A DNA stretch of 9,028 bases from Candidatus Brevefilum sp. (GCA_007119455.1 SKPR01000109.1:1-9028); one strand, 5' to 3'. Positions 1 to 6,541 are shown, counted from the stretch's first letter. Numbers and translations: made by a program. Notes: a model not told the origin generated them from the letters alone.

Positions 1-1473
1 CTGAGCAATTTCCTGGTTTGAACCCACATCCGGATTATCGCCTGAAGGAAGATCCTCCCTAAAAATTCCGCAAAATCGGACCATTTCCAGGATGAGTGTT
101 TCTGCCAGTGCCTCGATATTCTCTTCGAATTGCCCCCATTCAGCAATAATGCAATTGCTGGGTGAAGATGTGGTCAGTATCATACCAGGTGATCCACTGC
201 TGACGGCCTTAATCCCGGTCTGGGTGGGAGGGTCGCCAGTTACGAGACGGTCCACCAGGCCGATGTTCAGCGCGCGGTTATTATTGACACTCTCAGCAAT
301 CATATAGCTGCAATCTGCCAGGTCAGTGTCCAGATTGACTGTTGAAAAGGTTTCCAGCTCATCGGGTGCGGGGTGATAGATAATAATCTCACCAGGGGAG
401 AGATTCATGGGTTCCATCTGTTTAGAGAGCGCTTCATGAATCCGGGTGGTGAAATGATCCAGACGTTCTTCCTCATAGAAACGTCCGTTTTCGATTGCCA
501 GCCAGAAGTTGAGATCGATTACCTGTTTATCCAGGTATCGTCCGGATCGGACGATTGCCTGTATCTCCTGAAGTGGGCGCCCATTCTTGCTGGTGTAAGA
601 AAAACGATATGCGCCTGTTTGCAGAACCTGATGCTGATTACATGGGAAAAAGAGACAGACTTCACCCTGACGACCCAGTAAGGGGCGGGTGAATACCGAG
701 CTATTTAGCACATCGGAATCAGGGTCATAATGATATAGACATGGTCCATCAGGGGCGTTGATTTCTGTCAGAAAGACCGTATCGTTGGGTGAGGTTGACC
801 GGGCTGCGATCAGGTAGGATATGTCATCCTTTTCAATCGAGAGCAGGAAATCGCCTTCTAACCGAATCGTCTGAAAAATCTCAATGGTTAGATCAGGATG
901 TTCATCATAAACGAGATGTTCCACGCGCGGTTTAAACTGGGGATGGAACTGGACCTGTGATTTCAGTGCCTGGAAAATCTGCTCTCCGTGATCAGGCCAG
1001 AAGTCGGCTGTTGATATCACGAGGATGAAGAAAAACTGGTTGATATAAGGTGAGCAGATCAAGGCTCTGCCAAGGCCATCCTCATCAGCATTGACAAAAT
1101 GAATGTCGTTGAGAAACCCTGTGATGCCCTGGATTTTATCAGTCCCGGCTTTATCCAAACCATAGGCGTCAAAATTATCCATGAAATCCCCCGCCAGCTC
1201 ATCATTCAGCTCAGCGATGGAAACATCCTGATCCAGTTCGCCGCCGACCATGAAGATCTCAAGATTGCCATCTTCAGAATACATATAAACGGATCCGTCC
1301 AGTTCGAGTTCAAAGCCAGAAATTGGCTTAAAACTAAACCCCGCTTCATCAATCAGGATTTCATCATTAAAATGTATATGGGACGTTGTTCTCTGGTCCT
1401 GGTTTGGTCGCTCGGTTGGTTCAATCATCACGTTTAATTCGACTACCTCATATTGAGCTTCGATTGGTCTCAT
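1..1473 (-). CDS. PsbP/DcrB-like protein with degenerate metallopeptidase-like C-terminal domain, partial (3' end off window)
   Basis: An uninterrupted minus-strand frame of 491 codons starts at ATG 1473 and is still open at base 1. An in-frame TAA at 1497-1495 lies upstream and no other start lies between. A second ATG (codon 16, 1428) follows a GAGGTA and is an alternative start. There is no signal peptide or membrane segment, so it looks cytoplasmic. Residues about 44-180 (GFSFKPISGFELEL, then a hydrophobic strand at 146-154) resemble the PsbP/DcrB fold. Residues about 285-475 resemble a family of bacterial zinc metallopeptidases: the strand VIDLNFWLA, then ALNIGLVD (401-408), then GIKAVSSGSPG (420-430), then the helix LAETLILEMVRFCGIF (456-471), which sits where that family has HExxHxxGxxH. 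Here the three histidines are L462, R466 and R472, while E463 and G469 remain. I infer a non-catalytic relative. Confidence in the gene is high, in the fold assignments moderate. Confidence 0.85.
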   Translation of the reverse strand, partial: MRPIEAQYEVVELNVMIEPTERPNQDQRTTSHIHFNDEILIDEAGFSFKPISGFELELDGSVYMYSEDGNLEIFMVGGELDQDVSIAELNDELAGDFMDNFDAYGLDKAGTDKIQGITGFLNDIHFVNADEDGLGRALICSPYINQFFFILVISTADFWPDHGEQIFQALKSQVQFHPQFKPRVEHLVYDEHPDLTIEIFQTIRLEGDFLLSIEKDDISYLIAARSTSPNDTVFLTEINAPDGPCLYHYDPDSDVLNSSVFTRPLLGRQGEVCLFFPCNQHQVLQTGAYRFSYTSKNGRPLQEIQAIVRSGRYLDKQVIDLNFWLAIENGRFYEEERLDHFTTRIHEALSKQMEPMNLSPGEIIIYHPAPDELETFSTVNLDTDLADCSYMIAESVNNNRALNIGLVDRLVTGDPPTQTGIKAVSSGSPGMILTTSSPSNCIIAEWGQFEENIEALAETLILEMVRFCGIFREDLPSGDNPDVGSNQEIAQ

Positions 1474-1615
1474 TTTACACCAGATAGCGTCTGTTTACCA
1501 TTATCCCTGACAGGTCATCTGAATCGTGATTGGCTTTTGCCTGTGTGGGCGAGGTGGCTCTGTTTTCTGGTAACATTCTAGTGGTTTACCTATTTGAGAA
1601 AGGTGTATGTTTATC
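1474..1615. promoter_or_regulatory. Divergent intergenic region between the left-edge gene and the nucleoside phosphorylase
   Basis: This 142-bp gap must hold both divergent promoters. On the minus strand, GATAAT (1505-1500) is a plausible -10 about 27 nt upstream of ATG 1473, but no good -35 pairs with it. No clear plus-strand promoter is visible. AGAAAGG at 1597-1603 matches the anti-Shine-Dalgarno tail and lies 12 nt upstream of ATG 1616. Confidence 0.3.
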
Positions 1616-2383
1616 ATGAAGCAACCCGACTTCCCCATTTTGGGATTTGATGGTGAGAGAGAGGCGATTCTTGAACCCGGCAATCTCATTTCAGCAGCAG
1701 ATGTACCGGAGCATTGTGTGATTTGTTTTTTCGCTGAGGTGATTGATTGGCTGGTCGAGACCCATGATGCCCGGATTGTGGCCAAATCGAAATCAGAGAT
1801 TGGTGAACACCCTCTCTATGAAATCGAATTCAAAGGTAGCAGATTAGCTTTCTTTCATCCGGGAATTGGTGCGCCGCTGGCGACTGCGTTGTTGGAAGAG
1901 ACGATTGCCCGGGGATGCCGAAAGTTTATTGCTTGTGGGGGATGTGGTGTGCTTGATAAGGAAATTGCCGTTGGGCATCTCTTATTGCCGGTTGCCGCCA
2001 TCCGTGATGAGGGCACTTCCTATCATTATCTGCCACCTTCACGTGAGGTGATGGCTGACCCAAAGGGATTGGCAGCCATTGAAACGGTTTTAGCGCGCCA
2101 CCAGATTGATTACCTGCGTACTAAAACATGGACAACCGACGCCATTTACCGCGAAACACCAGCCAAAGCCTCAGCTTATCGGGCTGAAGGGTGCTTGGGG
2201 GTTGAAATGGAAGCCGCAGCATTTTTTGCCGTGGCTCAATTCCGAAATGTGGATTTCGGCCAGATCCTCTATGGTGGTGATGCGGTGATCCCCAACGCCT
2301 GGGATGGTCGCACCTGGGAATCCCGATCAGATATTCGCCAAAACCTGTTCTGGTTGGCAGCCGAGGCTGTCTTCGAGCTTTGA
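1616..2383 (+). CDS. Nucleoside phosphorylase (PNP/UDP phosphorylase family, NP-I)
   Basis: This 255-residue cytosolic enzyme is predicted to cleave a nucleoside with phosphate to a free base and ribose-1-phosphate (salvage). NP-I landmarks occur in order: the phosphate-binding GIGAP (83-87), GGCG (108-111), RDEGTSYHY (130-138), TWTTDAIYRET (171-181), the ribose-binding VEMEAAA (196-202) and GGDAV (220-224), whose Asp222 fits the base-side acid. Length is normal for the family. ATG 1616 is preferred because AGAAAGG (1597-1603) is 12 nt away, against only 3 nt from the in-frame ATG at 1607, which would add MFI. Purine versus uridine preference cannot be read from the sequence; the general style is closer to uridine phosphorylase-like members. 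The next gene on the same strand is a phosphodiesterase, 164 bp downstream, so a salvage partnership is possible but unproven. Confidence 0.9.
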   Translation: MKQPDFPILGFDGEREAILEPGNLISAADVPEHCVICFFAEVIDWLVETHDARIVAKSKSEIGEHPLYEIEFKGSRLAFFHPGIGAPLATALLEETIARGCRKFIACGGCGVLDKEIAVGHLLLPVAAIRDEGTSYHYLPPSREVMADPKGLAAIETVLARHQIDYLRTKTWTTDAIYRETPAKASAYRAEGCLGVEMEAAAFFAVAQFRNVDFGQILYGGDAVIPNAWDGRTWESRSDIRQNLFWLAAEAVFEL

Positions 2384-2495
2384 CCATTCGGCACAGGCGT
2401 CATTGGGCGTTCCGAATTTTGAACTCAGGGACATACCCGCTGTGTTTGAATTACCAGATTTAAGCCATAAACGCCCCGAAAGAAGAATAAATTAT

Positions 2496-2523
2496 TTGCT
2501 TTTTAATGGTGGTATATCATAAT
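2496..2523 (+). promoter_or_regulatory. Weak sigma70-like promoter candidate for the phosphodiesterase gene
   Basis: TTGCTT (2496-2501) and CATAAT (2518-2523) are separated by 16 bp. The -10 matches consensus in five of six bases, the -35 in only three. It would place transcription start just upstream of the strong ribosome binding site AAGGAGG at 2534-2540. The surrounding 160 bp after the phosphorylase stop hold no recognisable terminator. Confidence 0.3.
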
Positions 2524-2547
2524 TGAAATACACAAGGAGGTTGAGTG

Positions 2548-3840
2548 ATGAATTTATCGTCCCGGGTTTTATCCAGATTGATGAAACATCAAATCGATAC
2601 CCTTCCCCTTGGGGAGGAATTGACACTCCCATTTTATGATGGTTTATCGCTCGTAAACATTCCCAGCACGATTGCCCAACTGCTGGATGCACCGGGATTT
2701 GGAAAACCACCCATTGATACTGAAATCCTGCAAACCCTGGGTGGACCATACGAGAAAATTATCCTGTTGCTGGTCGACGCAATGGGATTTCATCTTTTCC
2801 AGGCGATGATGGACCAGGAGAAAGACCTGGTTTGGCGGAGATACCTTGACCGTGCAGTTTTCAGTCCCCTTACCAGTGTCTGTCCTTCCACAACGGCTTC
2901 AGCGCTGACTTCCTTATGGACCGGTGAAGCCCCAATCGCACATGGCATCATCGGTTACGAAATGTGGGCCAAGGAATTTGGCATGGTGATCAATAATATT
3001 CATCAATCTGCCGCCAGTGCCAGGCATGATACAGGGGGCTTGTCACGATCGGGCTTCGAACCACATGAGTTTCTGGATGTTCCATTATTGGGTCCGCATT
3101 TATTGGAGAATGGCGTTTTCCCCACAACCTTCATCCATTCAAGAATAGCCCACTCCGGTTTATCGGTGATGCAGATGGTTGATGTGGATGTTCAGGCTTA
3201 TATCAACGAGTCCGACCTTTTCATCAGTCTCTCTGATTATGTCAACAGCCGAAACGGAAAACGTGATTATATTTATACCTACTACAGCGATATCGACACC
3301 CTGATGCACCAGTACAATGAGGATGATGAACGGATCAGGCTCCAGTTTCGGGCGTTCTCATCGATATTCGAAGAAGCTTTTTTAAACAGACTGTCTGACA
3401 AAGTAGCTCGTGATACCCTGTTGATATTAATGGCCGATCATGGATCGAAAAAGACGCCCATCTATGAGCACTTTGATCTCATCAATCACCCTGATTTGAC
3501 GGATTGTCTGGTGATGCAGCCAACCTGTGAACACCGTTTGCCGATATTATTCATCAAACCCGGCAGGATTGATTTCGTGAAGGATTATTTTGCCGCCACC
3601 TGGCCGGAGGATTTTGTGCTGATTGATCCGGAAAAGGCGATCGAAGATGGCCTGTTCGGGAAAGGCCCTTTTCGAGAGAACGTGCGAGAACGCTTAGGTG
3701 ATTTGATCGTGGTACCCAGGACGGATTCATATTTATGGTGGTCATCAAAACCGAATCATATGGCCGGGCGTCATGGCGGATTGAGCCGTGAAGAGATGCT
3801 GGTCCCGTTTTATGCTTTACCGCTGCGTGAATTATTTTAA
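2548..3840 (+). CDS. Alkaline-phosphatase-superfamily phosphodiesterase/nucleotide pyrophosphatase-like enzyme
   Basis: The protein has 430 residues and no signal peptide, so it is probably cytosolic. It carries the complete two-metal site of the type I phosphodiesterase/nucleotide pyrophosphatase branch: Asp77 in LLLVDAMG, nucleophile Thr116 in PSTTASALTSLWTG (113-126), Asp250 and His254 in YSDIDTLMHQY, Asp297-His298 in MADHGS, and the final His409 in HMAGRHGG (404-411). Family knowledge predicts hydrolysis of a phosphodiester or phosphomonoester through a phospho-threonine intermediate; the substrate is not evident. ATG 2548 is chosen because AAGGAGG (2534-2540) is 7 nt upstream; GTG at 2545 is in frame but only 4 nt away. 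The gene ends in TAA formed by the same TTAA that supplies the glnA stop, so the two genes converge with no spacer. A PglZ-like or cofactor-independent phosphoglycerate mutase role is less likely given the motif set. Confidence 0.88.
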   Translation: MNLSSRVLSRLMKHQIDTLPLGEELTLPFYDGLSLVNIPSTIAQLLDAPGFGKPPIDTEILQTLGGPYEKIILLLVDAMGFHLFQAMMDQEKDLVWRRYLDRAVFSPLTSVCPSTTASALTSLWTGEAPIAHGIIGYEMWAKEFGMVINNIHQSAASARHDTGGLSRSGFEPHEFLDVPLLGPHLLENGVFPTTFIHSRIAHSGLSVMQMVDVDVQAYINESDLFISLSDYVNSRNGKRDYIYTYYSDIDTLMHQYNEDDERIRLQFRAFSSIFEEAFLNRLSDKVARDTLLILMADHGSKKTPIYEHFDLINHPDLTDCLVMQPTCEHRLPILFIKPGRIDFVKDYFAATWPEDFVLIDPEKAIEDGLFGKGPFRENVRERLGDLIVVPRTDSYLWWSSKPNHMAGRHGGLSREEMLVPFYALPLRELF

Positions 3841-5177
3841 GCCGTGGTCAGATACCGGCCCAACTCCCAATCGGTCACATTAGTTCGGAAGGCCTCCCAC
3901 TCGGTTCGCCTGGCATTCAGAAAGGCATCTGTCAGGTCTGGACCAAGCGCCTCAAGCAGAACCTGATCCGCTTCAAAGGCATTCAAGGCTTCGAAAAGCG
4001 ATCCAGGCAGCATATCAATCCCGAGATCAAGCCGGACTTCATCTGAAAGTTCATATACATTTAACTGATTCAGGGGCTTGGGGCATTCCAGTTCTCGCCT
4101 GACCCCATCCATGCCGGCAGCCAGCATGGCATTGAACGCCAGATAGGGATTGGTAGAGGGGTCCGGGCAGCGTAATTCCAAACGTACCGTGTCTGGCCGG
4201 TTGGGCATTGGTTGGGGGATGCGGATCAAAGCAGAGCGGTTGACCTGTGCCCAGCCGATATAGACTGGTGCTTCATAACCGGGCACCAATCGCTTATATG
4301 AATTTACCGTCGGTGCAACAATCGCTGAGAGGGCTTTGGCATGATAGAGCTGTCCCGCGATGAACTGGTAGGCCAGGTTTGAGAGCTGGAAGGAATCATC
4401 GGCATTATAGAACAGGTTCTCACCTTCGTCATTAAATATTGATTGGTGGCAATGCATGCCGGACCCGTTGATTCCGAACACGGGCTTGGGCATGAAGGAT
4501 GCGATCAGGCCATGCTGGGCCGCTATCGCCTTGACAGCATATTTGAGAGTTAGCACATTGTCGGCAGTTTTAAGGGCATCAGCAAAATGAAAGTCAATTT
4601 CATGTTGGCCCAGCGCAACCTCATGGTGACCGACCTCAACTTCTAACCCCATGTCACTCAGGGCTGCCATTAATTCTGTCCGAACCTGGACGGCTTCATC
4701 ATTGGCTGAGAAATCAAAATATCCGCCAATATCATGTGGAACAGGACGGATGGTTTCTTTGCCATTCTGTAAAAAGAGGAAAAACTCAGGTTCCGGCCCG
4801 ATATTTAAGATGAAGCCATATTCTTCCTTCAGGTGGGCGAGCTTTCGTTTGAGTGCTCCACGAGGATCGCCAGCAAAAGGTTCGCCATTGGGCAGATAAA
4901 TGTCACACAAGACACGGGCGCGTTTCATTTCATCTGGCGTCCACGGCAGGATAGCATAGGTGTCGGGATCAATAATCAGGTGCATGTCGCTTTCCTGAAT
5001 CCGGGCAAAGCCTTCAACGGATGAACCATCAAACCAGATCCCGTTTTTTAATGCAGACTCGATCTGGTTTAAAGGACCATCCACGCTTTTTACGACGCCG
5101 TTCACATCGGTGAATTGAAAAGAAATAAACTTGATATTGTCCTGATTGATTTTTTCTAACAATTCTTTGTGGTCCAT
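3837..5177 (-). CDS. glnA: Glutamine synthetase type I (GSI-alpha-like)
   Basis: Glutamine synthetase makes glutamine from glutamate, ammonia and ATP as a cytosolic dodecamer. At 446 residues the protein is full length for GSI-alpha and has no room for the roughly 25-residue insert of adenylylated GSI-beta enzymes. Visible signatures: FDGSS (49-53), metal-binding EPEFF (129-133), HHEVALGQHEIDF (184-196), KPVFGINGSGMHCHQS (231-246), the catalytic flap YEAP (301-304), NRSALIRIP (313-321) and LELRCPDPSTNPY (333-345). Arg59 in EGFARIQESDM aligns with Bacillus Arg62, which mediates glutamine feedback inhibition in GSI-alpha, so allosteric control rather than adenylylation is expected. ATG 5177 follows TAAGGAG (minus strand, 5190-5184) with 6 nt spacing. 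The leader upstream holds several inverted repeats, listed separately. The gene converges on the phosphodiesterase and shares four bases with it. No glnR, glnB or transporter gene lies nearby. Confidence 0.97.
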   Translation of the reverse strand: MDHKELLEKINQDNIKFISFQFTDVNGVVKSVDGPLNQIESALKNGIWFDGSSVEGFARIQESDMHLIIDPDTYAILPWTPDEMKRARVLCDIYLPNGEPFAGDPRGALKRKLAHLKEEYGFILNIGPEPEFFLFLQNGKETIRPVPHDIGGYFDFSANDEAVQVRTELMAALSDMGLEVEVGHHEVALGQHEIDFHFADALKTADNVLTLKYAVKAIAAQHGLIASFMPKPVFGINGSGMHCHQSIFNDEGENLFYNADDSFQLSNLAYQFIAGQLYHAKALSAIVAPTVNSYKRLVPGYEAPVYIGWAQVNRSALIRIPQPMPNRPDTVRLELRCPDPSTNPYLAFNAMLAAGMDGVRRELECPKPLNQLNVYELSDEVRLDLGIDMLPGSLFEALNAFEADQVLLEALGPDLTDAFLNARRTEWEAFRTNVTDWELGRYLTTA

Positions 5178-5194
5178 AATTAACTCCTTATATT

Positions 5195-5229
5195 AATCGG
5201 TTTGATTGATCCGCCGAAGCAAACCGATT
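5195..5229 (-). promoter_or_regulatory. Perfect 10-bp inverted repeat in the glnA leader, next to the ribosome binding site
   Basis: AATCGGTTTG (5195-5204) and CAAACCGATT (5220-5229) are exact reverse complements separated by 15 bases. On the glnA transcript the stem ends 4 nt before TAAGGAG (5190-5184). It could be an operator for a dimeric repressor or an RNA hairpin affecting ribosome access. The repeat is seen directly; its role is inferred. Confidence 0.5.
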
Positions 5230-5255
5230 CACCGTAACTGGTGCAGTGATACACC
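5228..5255 (-). promoter_or_regulatory. Overlapping CACC/GGTG dyads upstream of glnA
   Basis: CACC (5230-5233), GGTG (5240-5243) and CACC (5252-5255) form two mutually exclusive inverted repeats that share the central GGTG. The larger one, TTCACC-N6-GGTGCA (5228-5245), resembles the GCACC/GGTGC half-sites used by NtrC, but with a different spacing. It may be a nitrogen-regulator operator or part of a folded leader. The evidence is weak. Confidence 0.22.
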
Positions 5256-5278
5256 AAAACATACGGCAACCGGGATTT

Positions 5279-5295
5279 TGCACCACAATGGTTGC
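5279..5295 (-). promoter_or_regulatory. TGCACC-N5-GGTTGC dyad upstream of glnA
   Basis: TGCACC (5279-5284), five bases, then GGTTGC (5290-5295) is an imperfect dyad about 100 bp upstream of the glnA start codon. It looks like an NtrC-type enhancer half-site pair with one inserted base. No sigma54 promoter accompanies it, so NtrC itself is unlikely. Confidence 0.2.
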
Positions 5296-5304
5296 TTTGT
5301 CCTA

Positions 5305-5318
5305 TGTGTCGCCACACA
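5305..5318 (-). repeat. Short hairpin TGTGT-CGCC-ACACA in the glnA leader
   Basis: TGTGT (5305-5309) and ACACA (5314-5318) are exact complements around a four-base loop. It is one of a series of small inverted repeats between the glnA start codon and the candidate promoter near 5530. Confidence 0.3.
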
Positions 5319-5349
5319 GTTTTGAACACCATGCTATCAAAAGGGAAAA

Positions 5350-5476
5350 CTTGGACCCGTGCTCAGGTCCAGGAGGCATCCGCTGATCGATCGATTTTTC
5401 CCGAAATTCACGGGTTAGCGCCTTCTTCGCAGAAGGGAACCTCCACCTCGTCGTCTCATCCTGATTATTGATGAGA
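5350..5476 (-). ncRNA. Candidate structured leader RNA upstream of glnA (family not recognised)
   Basis: The helices nest consistently. GGAGG (5372-5376) pairs with CCTCC (5440-5444) as a closing stem. Inside it CGCT (5381-5384) pairs with AGCG (5417-5420) around CCCG/CGGG (5400-5403, 5411-5414), and immediately next comes CCTTCT-TCGC-AGAAGG (5421-5436). Flanking hairpins are TCTCATC/GATGAGA (5454-5460, 5470-5476) and TGGACC/GGTCCA (5352-5357, 5366-5371). Read on the minus strand, the last hairpin is followed by a T-rich run (TTTTCCCTTTT), like a weak intrinsic terminator, which favours a glnA leader with attenuation. The minus strand is inferred from that and from the candidate promoter at 5534-5507; base pairing alone does not fix orientation. 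I could not match it to SAM, glnA-type, cobalamin, T-box, lysine or glycine motifs. There is no long reading frame here. Confidence 0.35.
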
Positions 5477-5506
5477 GTCAGCCGCTTGATTTCCTGATAT
5501 TAACTT

Positions 5507-5534
5507 GTTATCTCACCAACCCTGCTTCTATCAA
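5507..5534 (-). promoter_or_regulatory. Candidate sigma70-type promoter for glnA with a long leader
   Basis: On the minus strand TTGATA (5534-5529) and GATAAC (5512-5507) are 16 bp apart, matching consensus in five and four of six bases. Transcription from here would give a leader of roughly 320 nt that contains all the inverted repeats described above. Confidence 0.35.
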
Positions 5535-5664
5535 AATGGTATTTAGCTCCGGCATACCTTATTGATGAAAAAATTTATACCATGAATCCGCTATCCTGAC
5601 CAGAAATATTTTGTGGTTGTTAATACATTCTTAGCATATTGAACCTTAAAATATTATTATTCTA

Positions 5665-5692
5665 TTGACATAGAACAAAAGTTCTGTATAAT
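5665..5692 (+). promoter_or_regulatory. Consensus sigma70 promoter of the LexA-box operon
   Basis: TTGACA (5665-5670) and TATAAT (5687-5692) are both perfect, with a 16-bp spacer. The 20 bp upstream are almost entirely A/T (ATATTATTATT) and could act as an UP element. Transcription is expected to start near 5699-5700, giving a leader of about 32 nt before ATG 5732. A promoter this strong would normally need repression, which the two flanking operators provide. Confidence 0.85.
5672..5685 (+). promoter_or_regulatory. LexA (SOS) box 1, in the promoter spacer
   Basis: AGAAC-AAAA-GTTCT is a perfect palindrome containing GAAC-N4-GTTC, the LexA/DinR motif known from Gram-positive bacteria and Dehalococcoides. 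It lies between the -35 and -10, so bound LexA would block RNA polymerase directly. Confidence 0.82.
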
Positions 5693-5693
5693 T

Positions 5694-5707
5694 AGAACAT
5701 AAGTTCT
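5694..5707 (+). promoter_or_regulatory. LexA (SOS) box 2, overlapping the transcription start
   Basis: AGAAC-ATAA-GTTCT is a second perfect copy of the motif, beginning one base after the -10 element. It is 22 bp from box 1 (about two helical turns), so both boxes face the same side of the DNA. Confidence 0.82.
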
Positions 5708-5731
5708 TTGTTTAGTAAAGCCGAGGTCATT

Positions 5732-6541
5732 ATGACGATTTCACAAAGTTTGGTCACAACCTCTTTACAAGGTCAAAAGGTTTTGCGCCCCAATCTCTTT
5801 CCTGCACGGACATCTCGAAACACGCAAGTTGTGACAACCGGGCAGTTGATCCGAAATGCCCTGCCTGTGCCTGACGGATCAATCTTACTCGGGCTATGCC
5901 CGGACAGATTGCCATTCCTGATCGAACTCACCGAACCCGCAATTGGCGCTATTCTTGTTGCCAGCGATGAGGGACAGGGTAAAACACACCAATTGCAGAT
6001 CATCGTCGATTCCGCACTCCGAATGAATGCCCCCAAGGATTTTCAGGTCTTTATCTTGACTTCAAATCCAGATGAATGGAACAGCACTTTTCATTCCAAC
6101 CAGTCGAGAAAATACTTGCAGGGAATGACCAGCTGGTATGCGGCCGATGCGCCAGCTCTGATTGACACAGCCCTGCAACTGGCTGAATCTCGGCGTCAAG
6201 GTGACCTGATGGGCGCACGTATCCTCTTCATCCTTGACGATCTTGAAAGGGTCAACGAATTACCCTATGAAACCCAGATCAACCTTCACTGGCTTCTTGA
6301 ATATGGCCCACAATCCAATGTCTGGATGATCGCAGCAGTCAAAGCTGGGTTGGCAGGCTCTTTACGTTACTGGATCGATGTTTTCCGGACCAGGATTATC
6401 GGCCGAGTTTTGTCCCAAGAGAATGCATCCATTCTGGCGACAAAAAAAGAGGTGCTGGCAGATTGCTTATCACCCGGTGAATTCAAGGTCTGGACTGGTC
6501 ATGATTGGCGATCTTACCGTTTGCCGGTGATTGGTGATTAA
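5732..6541 (+). CDS. FtsK/HerA-like P-loop ATPase, predicted SOS-regulated
   Basis: This 269-residue soluble protein has no membrane segments. Residues 45-75 (LPVPDGSILLGL, then LPFLIEL, then GAILVAS) resemble the strands leading into the motor of FtsK/SpoIIIE/HerA-type ATPases. Walker A is SDEGQGKT (78-85), with Ser78 replacing the usual first glycine. Walker B is ILFILDD (164-170), and FRTRIIGR (218-225) sits where related motors have a conserved arginine region. It is a single compact ATPase domain without the FtsK membrane or gamma domains. ATG 5732 is chosen because GAGG (5723-5726) lies 5 nt upstream; the in-frame TTG at 5708 has no binding site and nearly abuts LexA box 2. The next gene follows after 20 bp. 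The LexA-box promoter implies induction by DNA damage. Substrate and exact role are unknown; DNA pumping, clamp-like regulation or checkpoint functions are all possible. Confidence 0.85.
   Translation: MTISQSLVTTSLQGQKVLRPNLFPARTSRNTQVVTTGQLIRNALPVPDGSILLGLCPDRLPFLIELTEPAIGAILVASDEGQGKTHQLQIIVDSALRMNAPKDFQVFILTSNPDEWNSTFHSNQSRKYLQGMTSWYAADAPALIDTALQLAESRRQGDLMGARILFILDDLERVNELPYETQINLHWLLEYGPQSNVWMIAAVKAGLAGSLRYWIDVFRTRIIGRVLSQENASILATKKEVLADCLSPGEFKVWTGHDWRSYRLPVIGD

Noticed and set aside
92..1437. Several plus-strand frames of 70-112 codons across the left edge
   Set aside because: They lie opposite a single 491-codon minus-strand frame that shows coherent domain structure; none has a ribosome binding site or recognisable motif.
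1501..1785. A 94-codon minus-strand frame spanning the divergent promoter region and the start of the phosphorylase
   Set aside because: It overlaps the clearly real phosphorylase N-terminus and the intergenic region; its composition is unremarkable.
5190..5345. NtrC/sigma54 control of glnA
   Set aside because: The dyads resemble NtrC half-sites but no GG-N10-GC promoter was found; the nearest candidates have spacings of 9 and 11. Sigma54 regulation is also unlikely in the suggested phylum.
5350..5476. A known riboswitch, T-box or small stable RNA (SAM-I, cobalamin, glycine, lysine, SRP, 6S)
   Set aside because: Only short fragments such as GAGGTGGAGG look similar; the defining conserved cores of those families are absent.
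5708..5731. TTG at 5708 as the start of the ATPase gene
   Set aside because: It would lie about 8 nt from the predicted transcription start, abuts LexA box 2 and has no ribosome binding site, whereas ATG 5732 has GAGG at the right distance.
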